Part shown: positions 10,573 to 20,422 of the stretch, piece after piece
How positions within the stretch are numbered: position 1 is the first letter of the stretch
Layout of the letters: each line of letters opens with the position of its first letter
Notes under the pieces: generated by a model
The model's input: the letters and a program-made list of their open reading frames with translations, nothing else
The model's database searches: none
What the model was told of the DNA's origin: nothing
NCBI RefSeq assembly: GCF_002994445.1
Contig: NZ_MRZJ01000010.1
Span: forward strand, 20,074-84,073
Length of the DNA: 64,000 bases
DNA from: Staphylococcus simulans
Lineage (GTDB): Bacteria; Bacillota; Bacilli; Staphylococcales; Staphylococcaceae
Direction of reading: 5' to 3'
Made by a program: the position numbers and the translations under genes

Positions 10573-12468
10573 TTGCCAAAAAAATTATCAATAATCGTTC
10601 CTGTCTATAATAAAACATTATATTTAGCACAGTGTATTCAATCTATTGATGAGCTTGAACTTAACCATTCAGAAATAGAGGCAATTTTCATAGACGATGC
10701 ATCAACAGATGATTCCCTGTCGCAACTGCAGCAATATGAAATTTCACGTGATTATATGCGTGTGATTGCATTAGAAGAAAATACAGGCAGCCCTGCACAA
10801 CCTAGAAATGTGGGTATAGATGCGGCCGAAAGCAGCTATGTTACATTTTTAGATGCAGATGATTGGCTGGATGCAAAAGGCTTACCAACATTATTGGATC
10901 AAGTCATTACGAATGACGCAGATATCGCATTCGGACAAGCTCTGAAACATAAAGATCGTTCAATCAGCAAGATTGCGCGTTTTGCATCCTATCAAAAGGC
11001 AGAAGGCTTAGTTCCTTATGAAATAGATAAAATATTTCGTGCCGTAGGCCCTCCAGGCAAAATCATTAAGAAAAGTGTAATAACTGACAACAATATTCAG
11101 TTTGAGCACATGAAATATGGAGAAGATAAGCTCTTCTTTACAGAAGTCATTGCATTGGCACAACAGGCAGTGATGAATGATGTCACGGTCTATCATGTGA
11201 ATCGATATGCTGCCAATCAATCGCTGGTGACTGAAACGGATGTTTTTGAAAAAACAGAGCTGAACTTAAAAGTGTTAAAAGCAGTGCTGGATTTAGACAT
11301 CCCTGAGACTGCGCGCAAACATGTCATCAGCAGAATCGTTGAATTAGATTACTTATCGCGCTTATTCATCAATCGCCGCTTTTTAAACAGTGCGCATCAA
11401 CCGCATTTTTATCAAGCTTTCGAAACACTTGTGGAAGTATTAAAAGAAAAGGGTTATGACATTAAAGATTATTTAACTGAAGAAAAATATGAAAAAGTAT
11501 GTTATTGCTTATTAGAAGGAACATCTGAACAAGTGAATGAACTTATCTCAGCATTAGTCGAAGGTGCACGTGCACCGCATTATGTTTATAACGGACAAGT
11601 ATACTTTGACTTGCCAGACAGCGTGCAAGCATACAAGCCGTTGGCAGAACCTATGTATGCTGTATACGGGGGTACACATTGTATTGATGATACTTTCTAT
11701 GAAGTGATCAGTGTTTACAAAGCACCAGAGACACAAATCAATGCAGTGCAATTAGTCAAAATAAGAGACGAGTCTGTCATAACAGAAACAACATTTGAAA
11801 TAAACGGCAATCAGCTTTTCGTGCCATCGACTGCACTCGATACAGATTATGACTTTAATATTCAATTGATTTATGACGGCTATAAGCCTTGTAAGGTTCA
11901 AATGACATTGCCGAGTGCTGCGACAGCACCGCCGATGCATCGTCAAAGCTTTAAAACAGAATTTGTCTTTCGAGATACAAAAGCGGATAAGTCAAAAACA
12001 AAACCTGTTGATACTGCTAAGTATTACACTGAAATTCCAAAACGAGTTTATGCGATTAAAAAATTCAAAGTCTATCAAGATACAGAATTTAAAAACGAAG
12101 CAGCGCGTTCTATAGAAATCGGTGAACTAGTGTCAGTATCAGATATTCAATATTCGCATAAAGGCACACCGCGGTTAGTCTTAGAAGACGGCAATATTAT
12201 TACTGCGAATAAGGACTTTGTAACAACAACAGATGAAACTGATTCAGAACAATATTTCATAACATGCCCGTCAGCTGTAAAAGTAATTAAAAATTGCAAG
12301 GGTTATGAAGACCGCAATTTTAAAAATGAGACGGGTGACGCAATTAAAAAAGGTACAACAAAATCGATTGAAAAAATTGTTTTTTCTTCAAAAGGCACAC
12401 CGCGATTGAAAACAACAGATGGTATTTATATGACTGCGAATCGTGATTTTGTACAAGCAATTGATTAA
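10573..12468 (+). CDS. Family 2 glycosyltransferase with two C-terminal SH3-like (DUF5776-type) repeats
   Basis: 631 residues from a TTG start with AGGAGG eight bases upstream; the frame is open further upstream (10477) but without a better site. The N-terminal GT-A domain (residues ~5-220) has IIVPVYNKT, the DDAST motif, and LDADDW as DXD-type metal/UDP-sugar site. A middle region (~220-480) is helical then beta-rich and resembles the layout of wall teichoic acid glycosyltransferases such as TarS. Two related repeats follow at ~488-550 and ~565-628, each with KGTPRL and TANKDFV/TANRDFV. These repeats are common in secreted or wall-binding proteins, yet no signal peptide is present. Likely sugar decoration of a surface polymer; substrate unknown. 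Single gene with its own terminator. Confidence 0.75.
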   Translation: MPKKLSIIVPVYNKTLYLAQCIQSIDELELNHSEIEAIFIDDASTDDSLSQLQQYEISRDYMRVIALEENTGSPAQPRNVGIDAAESSYVTFLDADDWLDAKGLPTLLDQVITNDADIAFGQALKHKDRSISKIARFASYQKAEGLVPYEIDKIFRAVGPPGKIIKKSVITDNNIQFEHMKYGEDKLFFTEVIALAQQAVMNDVTVYHVNRYAANQSLVTETDVFEKTELNLKVLKAVLDLDIPETARKHVISRIVELDYLSRLFINRRFLNSAHQPHFYQAFETLVEVLKEKGYDIKDYLTEEKYEKVCYCLLEGTSEQVNELISALVEGARAPHYVYNGQVYFDLPDSVQAYKPLAEPMYAVYGGTHCIDDTFYEVISVYKAPETQINAVQLVKIRDESVITETTFEINGNQLFVPSTALDTDYDFNIQLIYDGYKPCKVQMTLPSAATAPPMHRQSFKTEFVFRDTKADKSKTKPVDTAKYYTEIPKRVYAIKKFKVYQDTEFKNEAARSIEIGELVSVSDIQYSHKGTPRLVLEDGNIITANKDFVTTTDETDSEQYFITCPSAVKVIKNCKGYEDRNFKNETGDAIKKGTTKSIEKIVFSSKGTPRLKTTDGIYMTANRDFVQAID

Positions 12469-12501
12469 GGAGCTGGTTTTTTATACCAACTCCTTTTTTT
12501 A
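12467..12501 (+). terminator. Terminator after the glycosyltransferase gene
   Basis: AAGGAG-TGGT / ACCA-CTCCTT stem followed by T7, overlapping the stop codon. Confidence 0.8.
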
Positions 12502-12646
12502 TTGGAAAAGTGAAGCTTAAAGACGATAGCCCTCTTCATGTCAGGCTTTAAAGCACTTTATCCGAAAAGAGAAAGGAGGGCTTAATTGATAAAAATAAGA
12601 TTTTCTTCGTCTGTATTATTAATTTTGTAAATTATTATAGATGTTG

Positions 12647-12675
12647 TTGACAGAGAGAAAAGAAAGCGGTATGAT
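12647..12675 (+). promoter_or_regulatory. Sigma-A promoter of cysH
   Basis: TTGACA (12647-12652), 17-base spacer, TATGAT (12670-12675). The predicted 5' leader is about 85 bases and contains the inverted repeat ACAATTC (12697-12703) / GAATTGT (12721-12727), a possible operator. Confidence 0.8.
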
Positions 12676-12767
12676 TCAATACATAATTATTTTCTGACAA
12701 TTCGAACATCGTATCAATTTGAATTGTATGGCACAACATCTATATAATATGAGGGGAGAGTATTTTA

Positions 12768-13493
12768 TTGGCTTCTAAAATTACTTATACAAACTTCGCC
12801 TCAGATCCTTTTGAATCATTGGATGTTACTGATGAAACAAAAGGTGCGTATCATGTTCTGAAATGGGCATATGATACTTACGGAGATGAAATTGTATATG
12901 CTTGCAGTTTCGGGGCAGAGGGCATTGTCCTGATTAACTTAATTTCGCAAGTAAAACCAGACGCTCGTATCGTCTTTTTAGATACAGGTCTCCATTTTGA
13001 AGAAACTTATGATTTAATCGACCGCGTGAAAGCAAAATATCCTGATTTAAACATTATAATGAAAAAACCTGACTTAACAGTGGATGAACAAGCACAAAAA
13101 TACGGCGGCAACCTTTGGCGAAGAGATCCTAACCAATGCTGTTATATTCGCAAAGTCAAACCGCTTGAAGAAGTACTTACAGGTCAAACGGCTTGGGTAT
13201 CTGGACTCAGAAGAGAACAATCACCGACAAGACGCAATACGAACTTTATTAATAAAGATGATCGTTTTGAATCTATCAAAGTTTGTCCTTTAATTCACTG
13301 GACTTGGGATGATGTTTGGGATTACATTAAATCCAATGATTTACCTTATAACACACTGCATGATCAAAATTATCCGAGTATCGGATGTGCACCTTGTACA
13401 TCACCTGTTTTTGAAGGCGGAGATTCTAGAGAAGGCAGATGGCAAAACAACATGAAAACCGAATGCGGATTGCATGTTGGACGTAAATCATAA
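12768..13493 (+). CDS. cysH: Adenylyl-/phosphoadenylyl-sulfate reductase
   Basis: Reduces activated sulfate (APS or PAPS) to sulfite with thioredoxin. 241 residues with a TTG start and GAGGGGAG upstream. The PP-loop-like [10 protein letters not shown] is near residue 46. The [4Fe-4S] cysteines are present as CC (about 124-125) and GCAPC (about 206 and 209), and the catalytic C-terminal ECGLH (Cys ~232) is intact. Cluster-bearing enzymes of this kind accept APS, and the B. subtilis enzyme accepts PAPS too; since cysC is also here, both routes may operate. It heads the sulfate assimilation cluster but is separated from cysJ by 157 bases with further control sites. Confidence 0.93.
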   Translation: MASKITYTNFASDPFESLDVTDETKGAYHVLKWAYDTYGDEIVYACSFGAEGIVLINLISQVKPDARIVFLDTGLHFEETYDLIDRVKAKYPDLNIIMKKPDLTVDEQAQKYGGNLWRRDPNQCCYIRKVKPLEEVLTGQTAWVSGLRREQSPTRRNTNFINKDDRFESIKVCPLIHWTWDDVWDYIKSNDLPYNTLHDQNYPSIGCAPCTSPVFEGGDSREGRWQNNMKTECGLHVGRKS

Positions 13494-13518
13494 TAGGACT
13501 TGAAATTTTTTTGAACCA

Positions 13519-13543
13519 AATCCTTAGTAAACGCATTGGAATT
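13519..13543 (+). promoter_or_regulatory. Candidate sulfur-regulator (CymR-like) operator upstream of cysJ, site 1
   Basis: AATCC...GGAATT near-palindrome with internal GTAAACGCAT. It shares CCTT(A)GTAAACxCAT..GAAT with the site at 18108-18130 before the TSUP gene. The CymR assignment is an inference; the shared motif is seen directly. Confidence 0.45.
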
Positions 13544-13600
13544 AAACTATTGTTGTTAAAACAATAATCATATTCCGCAACATATATTTTTTTGATTATA

Positions 13601-13623
13601 ATTCCTACTAAAAAACTAAGGAT
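13601..13623 (+). promoter_or_regulatory. Candidate sulfur-regulator operator upstream of cysJ, site 2
   Basis: ATTCC...AAGGAT with the same 15-base inner spacing as the other candidate sites. Between the two sites lies a small palindrome ATTGTT-N5-AACAAT (13549-13565). Confidence 0.4.
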
Positions 13624-13650
13624 ATCAACCATAATATGGGGGGAAGACAC

Positions 13651-15486
13651 TTGAATTTATCAGCAACAAATAGTCCGTTCAACGATGAACAGGCACAACT
13701 TATTAATCAAGCGTTATCAACATTATCAAATGACCAAAAGCTTTGGCTTAGCGGTTATTTAACAGCGAACATGCAAGGCGGAACAGCAGAAGCACCCGCA
13801 CCTCAAGTTGCAGGCGCAGTTCAGCAAAGTGGTGCAGTTGCAGCGCCGCAAGTTGTAGAACCAAGAAAAATTACTATTCTGTTCGGTTCTGAATCTGGTA
13901 ACGCACAATGGGTAGCGGAATTGCTTGAAAGTAAATTAAAAGAAAATGACTTTGATGCAACATTGAGTGAGATGGACCAATATAAAACAAAAGAATTGAA
14001 AAATGTTGAAGATTTATTGATAGTGACTTCAACACATGGCGAAGGCGATCCGCCGGATAATGCACTTTCATTCTATGAGTTTTTATATGGTCGAAAAGCC
14101 CCTAAATTAGACGGTGCACGCTTCTCAGTCTTAGCATTAGGCGACCAATCTTACGAATTCTTCTGTCAAACAGGTAAAGACTTCGACGCACGCTTAGAAG
14201 AACTAGGCGCTGAACGTATCTTGCCTCGTGTCGATTGCGACATTGATTTCGAAGGACTTGCGAATGAATGGATTGATAACATTATTAACGAACTTGGCGA
14301 TCAAGAAGTGAAACAAGTCGTGCAAGATGCCGAAGAAACACCGGTACAAGATGTATCAGCACCTATCTATTCAAGAACAAATCCTTATGAAGCAGAAGTA
14401 TTAGAAAACATTAACCTTACTGGAAGCGGTTCTAATAAAGAAATCCATCACCTTGAATTATCATTAGAAGGTTATGGAGATGAATATGCACCAGGCGATT
14501 CTATTAATATCTTGCCGGAAAATGATCCGGAATTAGTCGATGAACTCATCGATATGCAAGATTGGGTTGCTGAAAAAGATGTTGTTATTAATACACAAGG
14601 CGACAAATTGCCTTTAGGCGAAGCTTTAACGTCTTACTTTGAAATTACAAAATTAACAAAACCGCTGATTGAAGCAGCAGCACAAATCTTTGATAACGAA
14701 GATTTACTAGATAAAGCTTCGGACAGCGAATGGGTGAAAGAATATATTTATGGTCGCGACTTATTAGACCTGTTAGATGACTTCCCGACTGAATCTTTAC
14801 AACCTGATCAATTACATCAGTTCCTAAGAAAAATCCCAGCGAGAAGCTATTCGATTTCCAGCAGTAATAAAGCGAATGAAGATGAAGTGCATATCACAGT
14901 ATGTGCAGTGCGTTATGAATCACATAACCGCAACCGTTCAGGTGTCTGCAGCGTGCAGTTGGCTGAACGTGTTGAACCAGGCGACAAATTAAAAGTGTAC
15001 TTGAAGAAAAACCCTAACTTCAAATTCCCATTTGATGAAAACACACCAGTGATCATGATTGGTCCAGGTACAGGTGTTGCGCCGTTCCGCGGTGTACTTC
15101 AAGAACGTGAAGAATTAGATTTAACAGGCAATACATGGTTATTCTTCGGTAATCAGCACTTTAATACAGACTTCCTTTACCAAACTGAAATTCAAGATTG
15201 GTTGAAGAGCGGTGTGTTAGAAAAAGTAGATTTAGCCTTTTCACGAGATCAAGAAGAAAAACGTTATGTTCAACATTTAATTGATGAAAAAAGTTCAGAA
15301 TTCTACGAGTGGTTAAGAAATGGTGCAGCGATTTATGTCTGCGGCGATGAAAAACATATGGCTAAAGATGTACATCAAGCAATTATCCATGTCCTTGAAA
15401 AAGAAGGCGGCTTAACTGAAGAAGAATCGGAAGAGTACTTAGCAGAATTGAAAAAAGAAAAACGCTATCAACGTGACGTTTACTAA
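13651..15486 (+). CDS. cysJ: Assimilatory sulfite reductase (NADPH), flavoprotein subunit
   Basis: Delivers electrons from NADPH through FAD and FMN to CysI. 611 residues from TTG 13651, chosen because GGGGGGAAG (13638-13646) lies just before it; the upstream ATG at 13636 has no ribosome site. An Ala/Pro/Gln-rich linker (~45-72) precedes the flavodoxin domain (~75-215, ILFGSESGNAQ, STHGEGDPPDNA). The FAD/connection domain has RSYSISS and GVCSVQLAERV. The NADPH domain has IGPGTGVAPFRG and ends with the KKEKRYQRDVY typical of the family. cysI follows after 18 bases, as in known cysJI operons. Confidence 0.95.
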   Translation: MNLSATNSPFNDEQAQLINQALSTLSNDQKLWLSGYLTANMQGGTAEAPAPQVAGAVQQSGAVAAPQVVEPRKITILFGSESGNAQWVAELLESKLKENDFDATLSEMDQYKTKELKNVEDLLIVTSTHGEGDPPDNALSFYEFLYGRKAPKLDGARFSVLALGDQSYEFFCQTGKDFDARLEELGAERILPRVDCDIDFEGLANEWIDNIINELGDQEVKQVVQDAEETPVQDVSAPIYSRTNPYEAEVLENINLTGSGSNKEIHHLELSLEGYGDEYAPGDSINILPENDPELVDELIDMQDWVAEKDVVINTQGDKLPLGEALTSYFEITKLTKPLIEAAAQIFDNEDLLDKASDSEWVKEYIYGRDLLDLLDDFPTESLQPDQLHQFLRKIPARSYSISSSNKANEDEVHITVCAVRYESHNRNRSGVCSVQLAERVEPGDKLKVYLKKNPNFKFPFDENTPVIMIGPGTGVAPFRGVLQEREELDLTGNTWLFFGNQHFNTDFLYQTEIQDWLKSGVLEKVDLAFSRDQEEKRYVQHLIDEKSSEFYEWLRNGAAIYVCGDEKHMAKDVHQAIIHVLEKEGGLTEEESEEYLAELKKEKRYQRDVY

Positions 15487-15504
15487 TTTTTGAGGAGGCA
15501 AATT

Positions 15505-17211
15505 ATGGCTAAGAATGACAATGATTTATATAAAGGCTTAGATGATTTAGAACGCAATAAAGGCGAAAGCAACTATTTGCGCGGCACAATTGTCGAAGGC
15601 TTAAATGACCCTGTTACAGGTGCAATTGCGGATGATGATACAAAATTATTAAAATTCCACGGCAGCTATATGCAAGATGACCGTGACTTGCGCCAAGAAC
15701 GACGCAAACAAAAATTAGAACCCCTCTACGCATTCATGATTCGAGTGCGTATTCCAGGGGGACGTGTAACACCAGAACAATGGTTGAAATTAGATAAATT
15801 AGCAGATGATTTCGCGGGTGAACAAATCCGTCTAACAACACGTCAAACATTGCAATATCACGGTATTTTCAAACGTAATCTTAAAAAATCTATGCAAGCT
15901 ATTAATGCGGCAGTATTAGATTCTATCGCAGCTTGCGGTGACGTTAACCGTAACGTCATGTGCAACCCAAATCCTTATCAATCTGATGTGTATGGTGAGA
16001 TTAATGAGTATGCTTCAGAAATCAGTAATCACCTTTTACCGAAAACAACGGCTTACCATGAAATCTGGTTAGATGGCGAGAAAGTAATCGATTCTAAAAA
16101 AGAAGATCATGAACCAATGTACGGTAAAACGTATTTACCGCGTAAATTCAAAATCGGTATTGCATTACCGCCGTCTAATGATATTGATGTCTACTCTCAA
16201 GATATTGGTTTAATCGGTATTGTTGAAAACGATGAATTAACTGGCTTTACAGTGACTATCGGAGGCGGAATGGGAAGCAAGCATGACGATTTAAGAACGC
16301 ATCCTCAAGTCGGTAAAGTATTAGGTTATATTCCTAAAGAAAAAGCTGCAGAAGTTTGTGAAAAAATCTTAACGATTCAACGCGACTTCGGCGATCGTGC
16401 TGATCGTCAGCAAGCACGTTTCAAATACACTGTTGAACGTAAAGGTGTAGATTGGATTCGCGAAGAGCTTAATAATCGTTTAGGCTGGGAAATCGAAGAA
16501 GCGAAACCTTTCGAATTCGACAGCAACGGCGACCGCTTAGGCTGGGTTGAAGGTTCAGGAAAATATCATTATACGTTATTTATCCAAAACGGACGTATTA
16601 AAGATACTGAAGACTTCAAACTCAAAACAGCTATCAAAAAAATCGCTCAAGCGCATAAAGGCGAAATCCGTATGACACCGAACCAAAACTTGATATTTGC
16701 GAATGTCGATAAAGCAGACAAACCAGAAATCGATGCATTAATCGAAGAGTACGGCTTAACAGACGGTAAAAACTACAGTGGTTTACGCCGTAACTCAATG
16801 GCTTGTGTCGCATTCCCTACATGTTGCTTGGCAATGGCTGAATCTGAACGTTATTTACCGTCACTTGTCAGCAAAATCGAAGATATCTTAGATGAATTCG
16901 GTTTAAGAGAAGAAGAAATCACAATTCGTATGACAGGCTGCCCGAATGGATGTGCGCGTCCAGCATTAGCTGAGATTGCCTTCATCGGTAAAGCACCTGG
17001 CAAATACAACTTCTACTTAGGCGGAAGCTTCATCGGTGAAAGATTGAATAAATTATACAAAGAAAATATTGGAGAAGAAGAAATTTTAGAAAGTCTTCGT
17101 CCGATTTTAGAACAGTTCAGCAAAGAACGTGAAGAAGGCGAACATTTCGGAGACTTTGTCGTACGAAAAGGTATTGTAGATAAAGTGACAGATGGACGCG
17201 ACTTCAGATAA
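15505..17211 (+). CDS. cysI: Assimilatory sulfite reductase, hemoprotein (siroheme) subunit
   Basis: Reduces sulfite to sulfide by six electrons. 568 residues; ATG 15505 is preceded by GAGGAGG. The siroheme/[4Fe-4S] cysteines are all present: Cys in ACVAFPTCC (~434 and ~440) and [10 protein letters not shown] (~479 and ~483), plus upstream basic residues for sulfite ([18 protein letters not shown]). Length and architecture (two ferredoxin-like plus two siroheme domains) match E. coli CysI. It needs CysJ, encoded just upstream, and siroheme, whose precursor is made by the SUMT gene downstream. Confidence 0.95.
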   Translation: MAKNDNDLYKGLDDLERNKGESNYLRGTIVEGLNDPVTGAIADDDTKLLKFHGSYMQDDRDLRQERRKQKLEPLYAFMIRVRIPGGRVTPEQWLKLDKLADDFAGEQIRLTTRQTLQYHGIFKRNLKKSMQAINAAVLDSIAACGDVNRNVMCNPNPYQSDVYGEINEYASEISNHLLPKTTAYHEIWLDGEKVIDSKKEDHEPMYGKTYLPRKFKIGIALPPSNDIDVYSQDIGLIGIVENDELTGFTVTIGGGMGSKHDDLRTHPQVGKVLGYIPKEKAAEVCEKILTIQRDFGDRADRQQARFKYTVERKGVDWIREELNNRLGWEIEEAKPFEFDSNGDRLGWVEGSGKYHYTLFIQNGRIKDTEDFKLKTAIKKIAQAHKGEIRMTPNQNLIFANVDKADKPEIDALIEEYGLTDGKNYSGLRRNSMACVAFPTCCLAMAESERYLPSLVSKIEDILDEFGLREEEITIRMTGCPNGCARPALAEIAFIGKAPGKYNFYLGGSFIGERLNKLYKENIGEEEILESLRPILEQFSKEREEGEHFGDFVVRKGIVDKVTDGRDFR

Positions 17212-17230
17212 TGACATTTAACTTGCGGGA

Positions 17231-17263
17231 GAAAGTGCTGTACGTTTTGTTGTACACACTTTC
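17231..17263 (+). other. Intercistronic stem-loop between cysI and the SUMT gene
   Basis: GAAAGTG-c-TGTAC pairs with GTACA-CACTTTC around an eight-base loop. There is no T run, so it is more likely an RNA-stability or processing element than a terminator. Confidence 0.55.
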
Positions 17264-17297
17264 AATCGCAATCATTATAAACAAATGAGGTGATCGG

Positions 17298-18059
17298 ATG
17301 GGGAAAGTATATATAGTGGGCGCAGGCCCGGGTGATCCGGATTTAATCACAGTCAAGGGTGTTAAAGCGATAGAAAGCGCAACTGTGATTTTATATGATC
17401 GCCTCGTTAATAAAGCGTTATTAGCATATGCGAAGCCGAATACAAGGTTGGTTTATTGCGGGAAAGACCCAAGCGGTTTATCCATACCGCAAGAAGAAAT
17501 CAATGCATTGCTTGTCAGTTTCGCGAACAAAGGACATACTGTCGCAAGATTAAAAGGCGGAGATCCTTTCTTGTTCGGTAGAGGCGGGGAAGAAGCGGAA
17601 GTATTGGCAGAACAAAATATTCCGTTTGAAATCGTCCCCGGTATTACATCTGGAATTGCAGCACCTGCTTATGCAGGTATTCCTGTAACACATCGTGATT
17701 ACAGTTCATCCGTTGCATTTGTGACGGGCGTCAATAAAGCTAAAACGTTAAAAGAAGATTACTGGAAGCATTTAGCATTAGGACCTGAAACACTATGTAT
17801 TTATATGGGTGTCAGCAGATTGCCTGAGATCAGTCGATTATTAATCCGTCACGGCAGACCGAAAGCTACACCAACAGCATTGGTATATCAAGGTACGAGC
17901 GGTGTTCAGCAAACTGCAGTCGGAACACTTGAGAATATCGCAGAAGTCGCAAAAGACTTTAAAAATCCATCGATGATTGTAGTAGGCGAAGTCGTGCAGA
18001 TGCATGACAAAATCAGCTGGTTCCAAACGATGACAGAAAAAGCAGCAGCGCAACAATAA
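17298..18059 (+). CDS. cobA: Uroporphyrinogen-III C-methyltransferase (SUMT)
   Basis: Methylates uroporphyrinogen III twice with SAM to precorrin-2, the first step to siroheme, the cofactor of CysI. 253 residues with the family motifs VGAGPGDPDLITVKG at the N-terminus, LKGGDPFLFGRGGEEAE (~85-100) and VPGITSGIAAPAYAGIP (~115-130). It is the methyltransferase domain alone, without the CysG dehydrogenase/ferrochelatase part, so another gene must finish siroheme. AATGAGGTGAT precedes the ATG. Placement in the cluster supports a siroheme rather than cobalamin role. The cobA symbol is a family convention; sumT is an equal name. Confidence 0.92.
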   Translation: MGKVYIVGAGPGDPDLITVKGVKAIESATVILYDRLVNKALLAYAKPNTRLVYCGKDPSGLSIPQEEINALLVSFANKGHTVARLKGGDPFLFGRGGEEAEVLAEQNIPFEIVPGITSGIAAPAYAGIPVTHRDYSSSVAFVTGVNKAKTLKEDYWKHLALGPETLCIYMGVSRLPEISRLLIRHGRPKATPTALVYQGTSGVQQTAVGTLENIAEVAKDFKNPSMIVVGEVVQMHDKISWFQTMTEKAAAQQ

Positions 18060-18107
18060 AATCCGCAGGGGTATTCTTATTATACTTTGTGAAATTTCTT
18101 AACTTTA

Positions 18108-18130
18108 ATTCCTTGTAAACACATAAGAAT
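18108..18130 (+). promoter_or_regulatory. Candidate sulfur-regulator (CymR-like) operator upstream of the TSUP gene
   Basis: ATTC-N15-GAAT near-palindrome with internal CCTTGTAAACACAT, nearly the same as the site at 13519. Located in the 231-base gap before the permease-sat-cysC genes. Confidence 0.45.
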
Positions 18131-18194
18131 AATAACGAAACTCTGCTTTTAAATAAAAGTAATTTGAAAATTGTAAAAAATTGATTAAGGTCAA

Positions 18195-18232
18195 CAAGAG
18201 GTTAAGCTTACTTTTTATTTGGAAACCTCTTG
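18195..18232 (+). other. Stem-loop in the leader of the TSUP-sat-cysC genes
   Basis: Perfect 9-bp stem CAAGAGGTT / AACCTCTTG with a 20-base loop, no T run after it. Possible leader RNA structure; function unknown. Confidence 0.5.
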
Positions 18233-18290
18233 AATTATCATGATTAAACCTAAAAAGGTATTTGATTATTGATAGAAAGGAGCAAAGACA

Positions 18291-19205
18291 ATGAAAAAAC
18301 TATTAATTATTGCCCTTGTAGGGTTTTTTGCACAATTGGTTGATGGTTCCCTCGGTATGGGCTTCGGCGTAACATCTTCATCGATTTTGTTATCGCTCGG
18401 TTTAGCACCAGCTATTGTATCAGCGACAATCCACTTCTCTGAAATTGCGACAACAGCAGCATCAGGTGTCTCTCACATGTCGTTTTCAAACGCAGACAAA
18501 CGTTTAATTTTAAAATTAGCGGTGCCCGGATCGATGGCGGCTTTCATTGGAGCCGCAGTAGTCAGCCATTTGCATGCAGGTATTGTAAAACCTGTCGTTG
18601 CTTTGTTCCTGATTACAATCGGTATTTATATTTTAGTGCAATTTGCTTTTAAACGCAGACAAGTTAAGAAGCTGACTAAGGGGTCAGAGTTGAGTAATAA
18701 ATTTATGTTCCCGCTTGGGTTTACAGCAGGTTTCTTAACAGCAATCGGCGGAGGCGGCTGGGGTCCTGTGAATACATCAGCGTTGCTTGCACGTCGTGAT
18801 ATTAACGTCAGACATGTCATCGGTAGTGTTTCAATCAGTGAGTTCTTCGTAACGATTGCTGCATCCATCAGTTTCTTAATCTTTTTACCGTTACATCTTA
18901 TTAACTGGGGATTGGTACTGGCATTAAGTGTCGGCGGCGTTGCAGCTGCACCTTTTGCGGCATGGTTAGTAAAAGTCATCCCAGTTAATGTGTTAGGTAT
19001 TTTCGTCGGCGGTTTGATTATCTTTACAAACAGCAACACTTTAATGAAAGCATTCCATGTTCCTGGTGAAGTTTCAGGAGTGGTAAGAATCGGTGTTATC
19101 GCCGCATGGTTAGTTTTATTGTTTGTTATTTTGCGCAAAGAAGGCAGATTACCCAATTTTTTTCAGAAAAAAGAACCAAATAAAGTAGGAAGAGTTAAAC
19201 AATAA
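18291..19205 (+). CDS. TSUP (TauE/SafE) family transporter, probable sulfate permease
   Basis: 304 residues, about eight membrane segments, with the family's two-fold repeat: FAQLVDGSLGMGFGVTSS in the first half and GFTAGFLTAIGGGGWGPV in the second. TSUP proteins move sulfate, sulfite or organosulfonates. Its place directly upstream of sat and cysC, and the lack of any other sulfate importer nearby, suggest sulfate uptake; CysZ of corynebacteria is a TSUP member in a comparable cluster. Export of sulfite cannot be excluded. GAAAGGAGC is well placed before the ATG. sat starts 15 bases after the stop. Confidence 0.85.
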   Translation: MKKLLIIALVGFFAQLVDGSLGMGFGVTSSSILLSLGLAPAIVSATIHFSEIATTAASGVSHMSFSNADKRLILKLAVPGSMAAFIGAAVVSHLHAGIVKPVVALFLITIGIYILVQFAFKRRQVKKLTKGSELSNKFMFPLGFTAGFLTAIGGGGWGPVNTSALLARRDINVRHVIGSVSISEFFVTIAASISFLIFLPLHLINWGLVLALSVGGVAAAPFAAWLVKVIPVNVLGIFVGGLIIFTNSNTLMKAFHVPGEVSGVVRIGVIAAWLVLLFVILRKEGRLPNFFQKKEPNKVGRVKQ

Positions 19206-19220
19206 GAGGAGATGAGTCAA

Positions 19221-20420
19221 TTGGCAACAGCAACACAAATTTTAGAATATACGAGTACACCGCATGGCGGTAAATTGATCAACCGACAACTTGAAGGTGC
19301 AGAACGAGATGCTTTAATTGAAGCAGCAGCATCATTTAAAAAATTAACTTTAAATGCTTGGAGCTTATCGGACTTAGAATTAATCGCAATCGGCGGATTC
19401 AGTCCTTTAACAGGTTTTATGGGAGAAGCGGACTATAAGAATGTCGTTGATAACTTACATTTAGAAGACGGAACATTATGGAGTATTCCGATTACATTGC
19501 CAGTAAGCGAAACAGAAGCAGAACAATACGAAATCGGTGATCAAGTCGCATTATACGGCGAAGATGAAAAGTTATATGGTGTTTTGACTTTAGAAGAAAA
19601 GTATACGTATGACAAAGAAAAAGAAGCCCAAAATGTATACGGTACGACAGAAGAAGCACATCCAGGTGTGAAAAAAGTCTATGAAAAAGGCAATGTTTAC
19701 TTAGCAGGTCCGATTCAACTTGTGAACCGACCAGATCACAGCGAATTCGAAGAATTCGAATTAGATCCTATCGAAGTTCGTCAAATGTTCCATGATTTAG
19801 GATGGAAAACAGTGGTAGGTTTCCAAACACGCAACCCTGTTCACCGTGCACACGAATACATCCAAAAATCAGCTTTAGAAACAGTCGACGGATTATTATT
19901 AAATCCATTAGTGGGTGAAACTAAAGCAGATGATATCCCTGCAGATGTACGTATGGAAAGCTATCAAGTTATCTTGAAAAACTACTTCCCTAAAGATCGC
20001 GCACGCTTAGCAATCTATCCAGCAGCGATGCGTTATGCAGGTCCTAGAGAAGCTATCTTACATGCGATTGTGCGCTTGAACTACGGTTGTACACACTTCA
20101 TCGTAGGTCGTGACCATGCAGGTGTAGGCGATTACTACGGCACATATGAAGCACAAGAGTTAATTTCAAAATACCAACATGAGTTGGGTATTCATATTCT
20201 AAAATTTGAGCATGCGTTCTATTGCACAAAATGCGGTAATATGGCGACAGCGAAAACTTGCCCGCATGATGCGAAATATCATGTGCACTTAAGCGGTACA
20301 AAAGTACGTGAGAAATTACGTAACGGCGAACCATTACCAGAAGAATTCTCTCGTCCAGAGGTGGCAGAAGTTTTAATTCGCGGATTACGCAGACATAGAG
20401 AACAAAACGAGGAGGCGTAA
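19221..20420 (+). CDS. sat: Sulfate adenylyltransferase (ATP sulfurylase)
   Basis: Makes APS from sulfate and ATP. About 399 residues. Catalytic motifs are visible: [12 protein letters not shown] (with the HxxH-like pair, ~195-206) and [12 protein letters not shown] (~295-306). A Cys cluster [15 protein letters not shown] (~335-350) is the zinc-site type seen in bacterial homooligomeric Sat. I prefer TTG 19221, since GAGGAG lies nine bases before it; ATG 19212 directly abuts the same site and adds three residues. It is not fused to a kinase; cysC is the next gene after two bases. Confidence 0.95.
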   Translation: MATATQILEYTSTPHGGKLINRQLEGAERDALIEAAASFKKLTLNAWSLSDLELIAIGGFSPLTGFMGEADYKNVVDNLHLEDGTLWSIPITLPVSETEAEQYEIGDQVALYGEDEKLYGVLTLEEKYTYDKEKEAQNVYGTTEEAHPGVKKVYEKGNVYLAGPIQLVNRPDHSEFEEFELDPIEVRQMFHDLGWKTVVGFQTRNPVHRAHEYIQKSALETVDGLLLNPLVGETKADDIPADVRMESYQVILKNYFPKDRARLAIYPAAMRYAGPREAILHAIVRLNYGCTHFIVGRDHAGVGDYYGTYEAQELISKYQHELGIHILKFEHAFYCTKCGNMATAKTCPHDAKYHVHLSGTKVREKLRNGEPLPEEFSRPEVAEVLIRGLRRHREQNEEA

Positions 20421-20422
20421 GC

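Noticed and set aside
18626..19156. 176-codon minus-strand frame
   Set aside because: Lies fully antisense to the TSUP transporter gene, with no ribosome site and unlikely composition.
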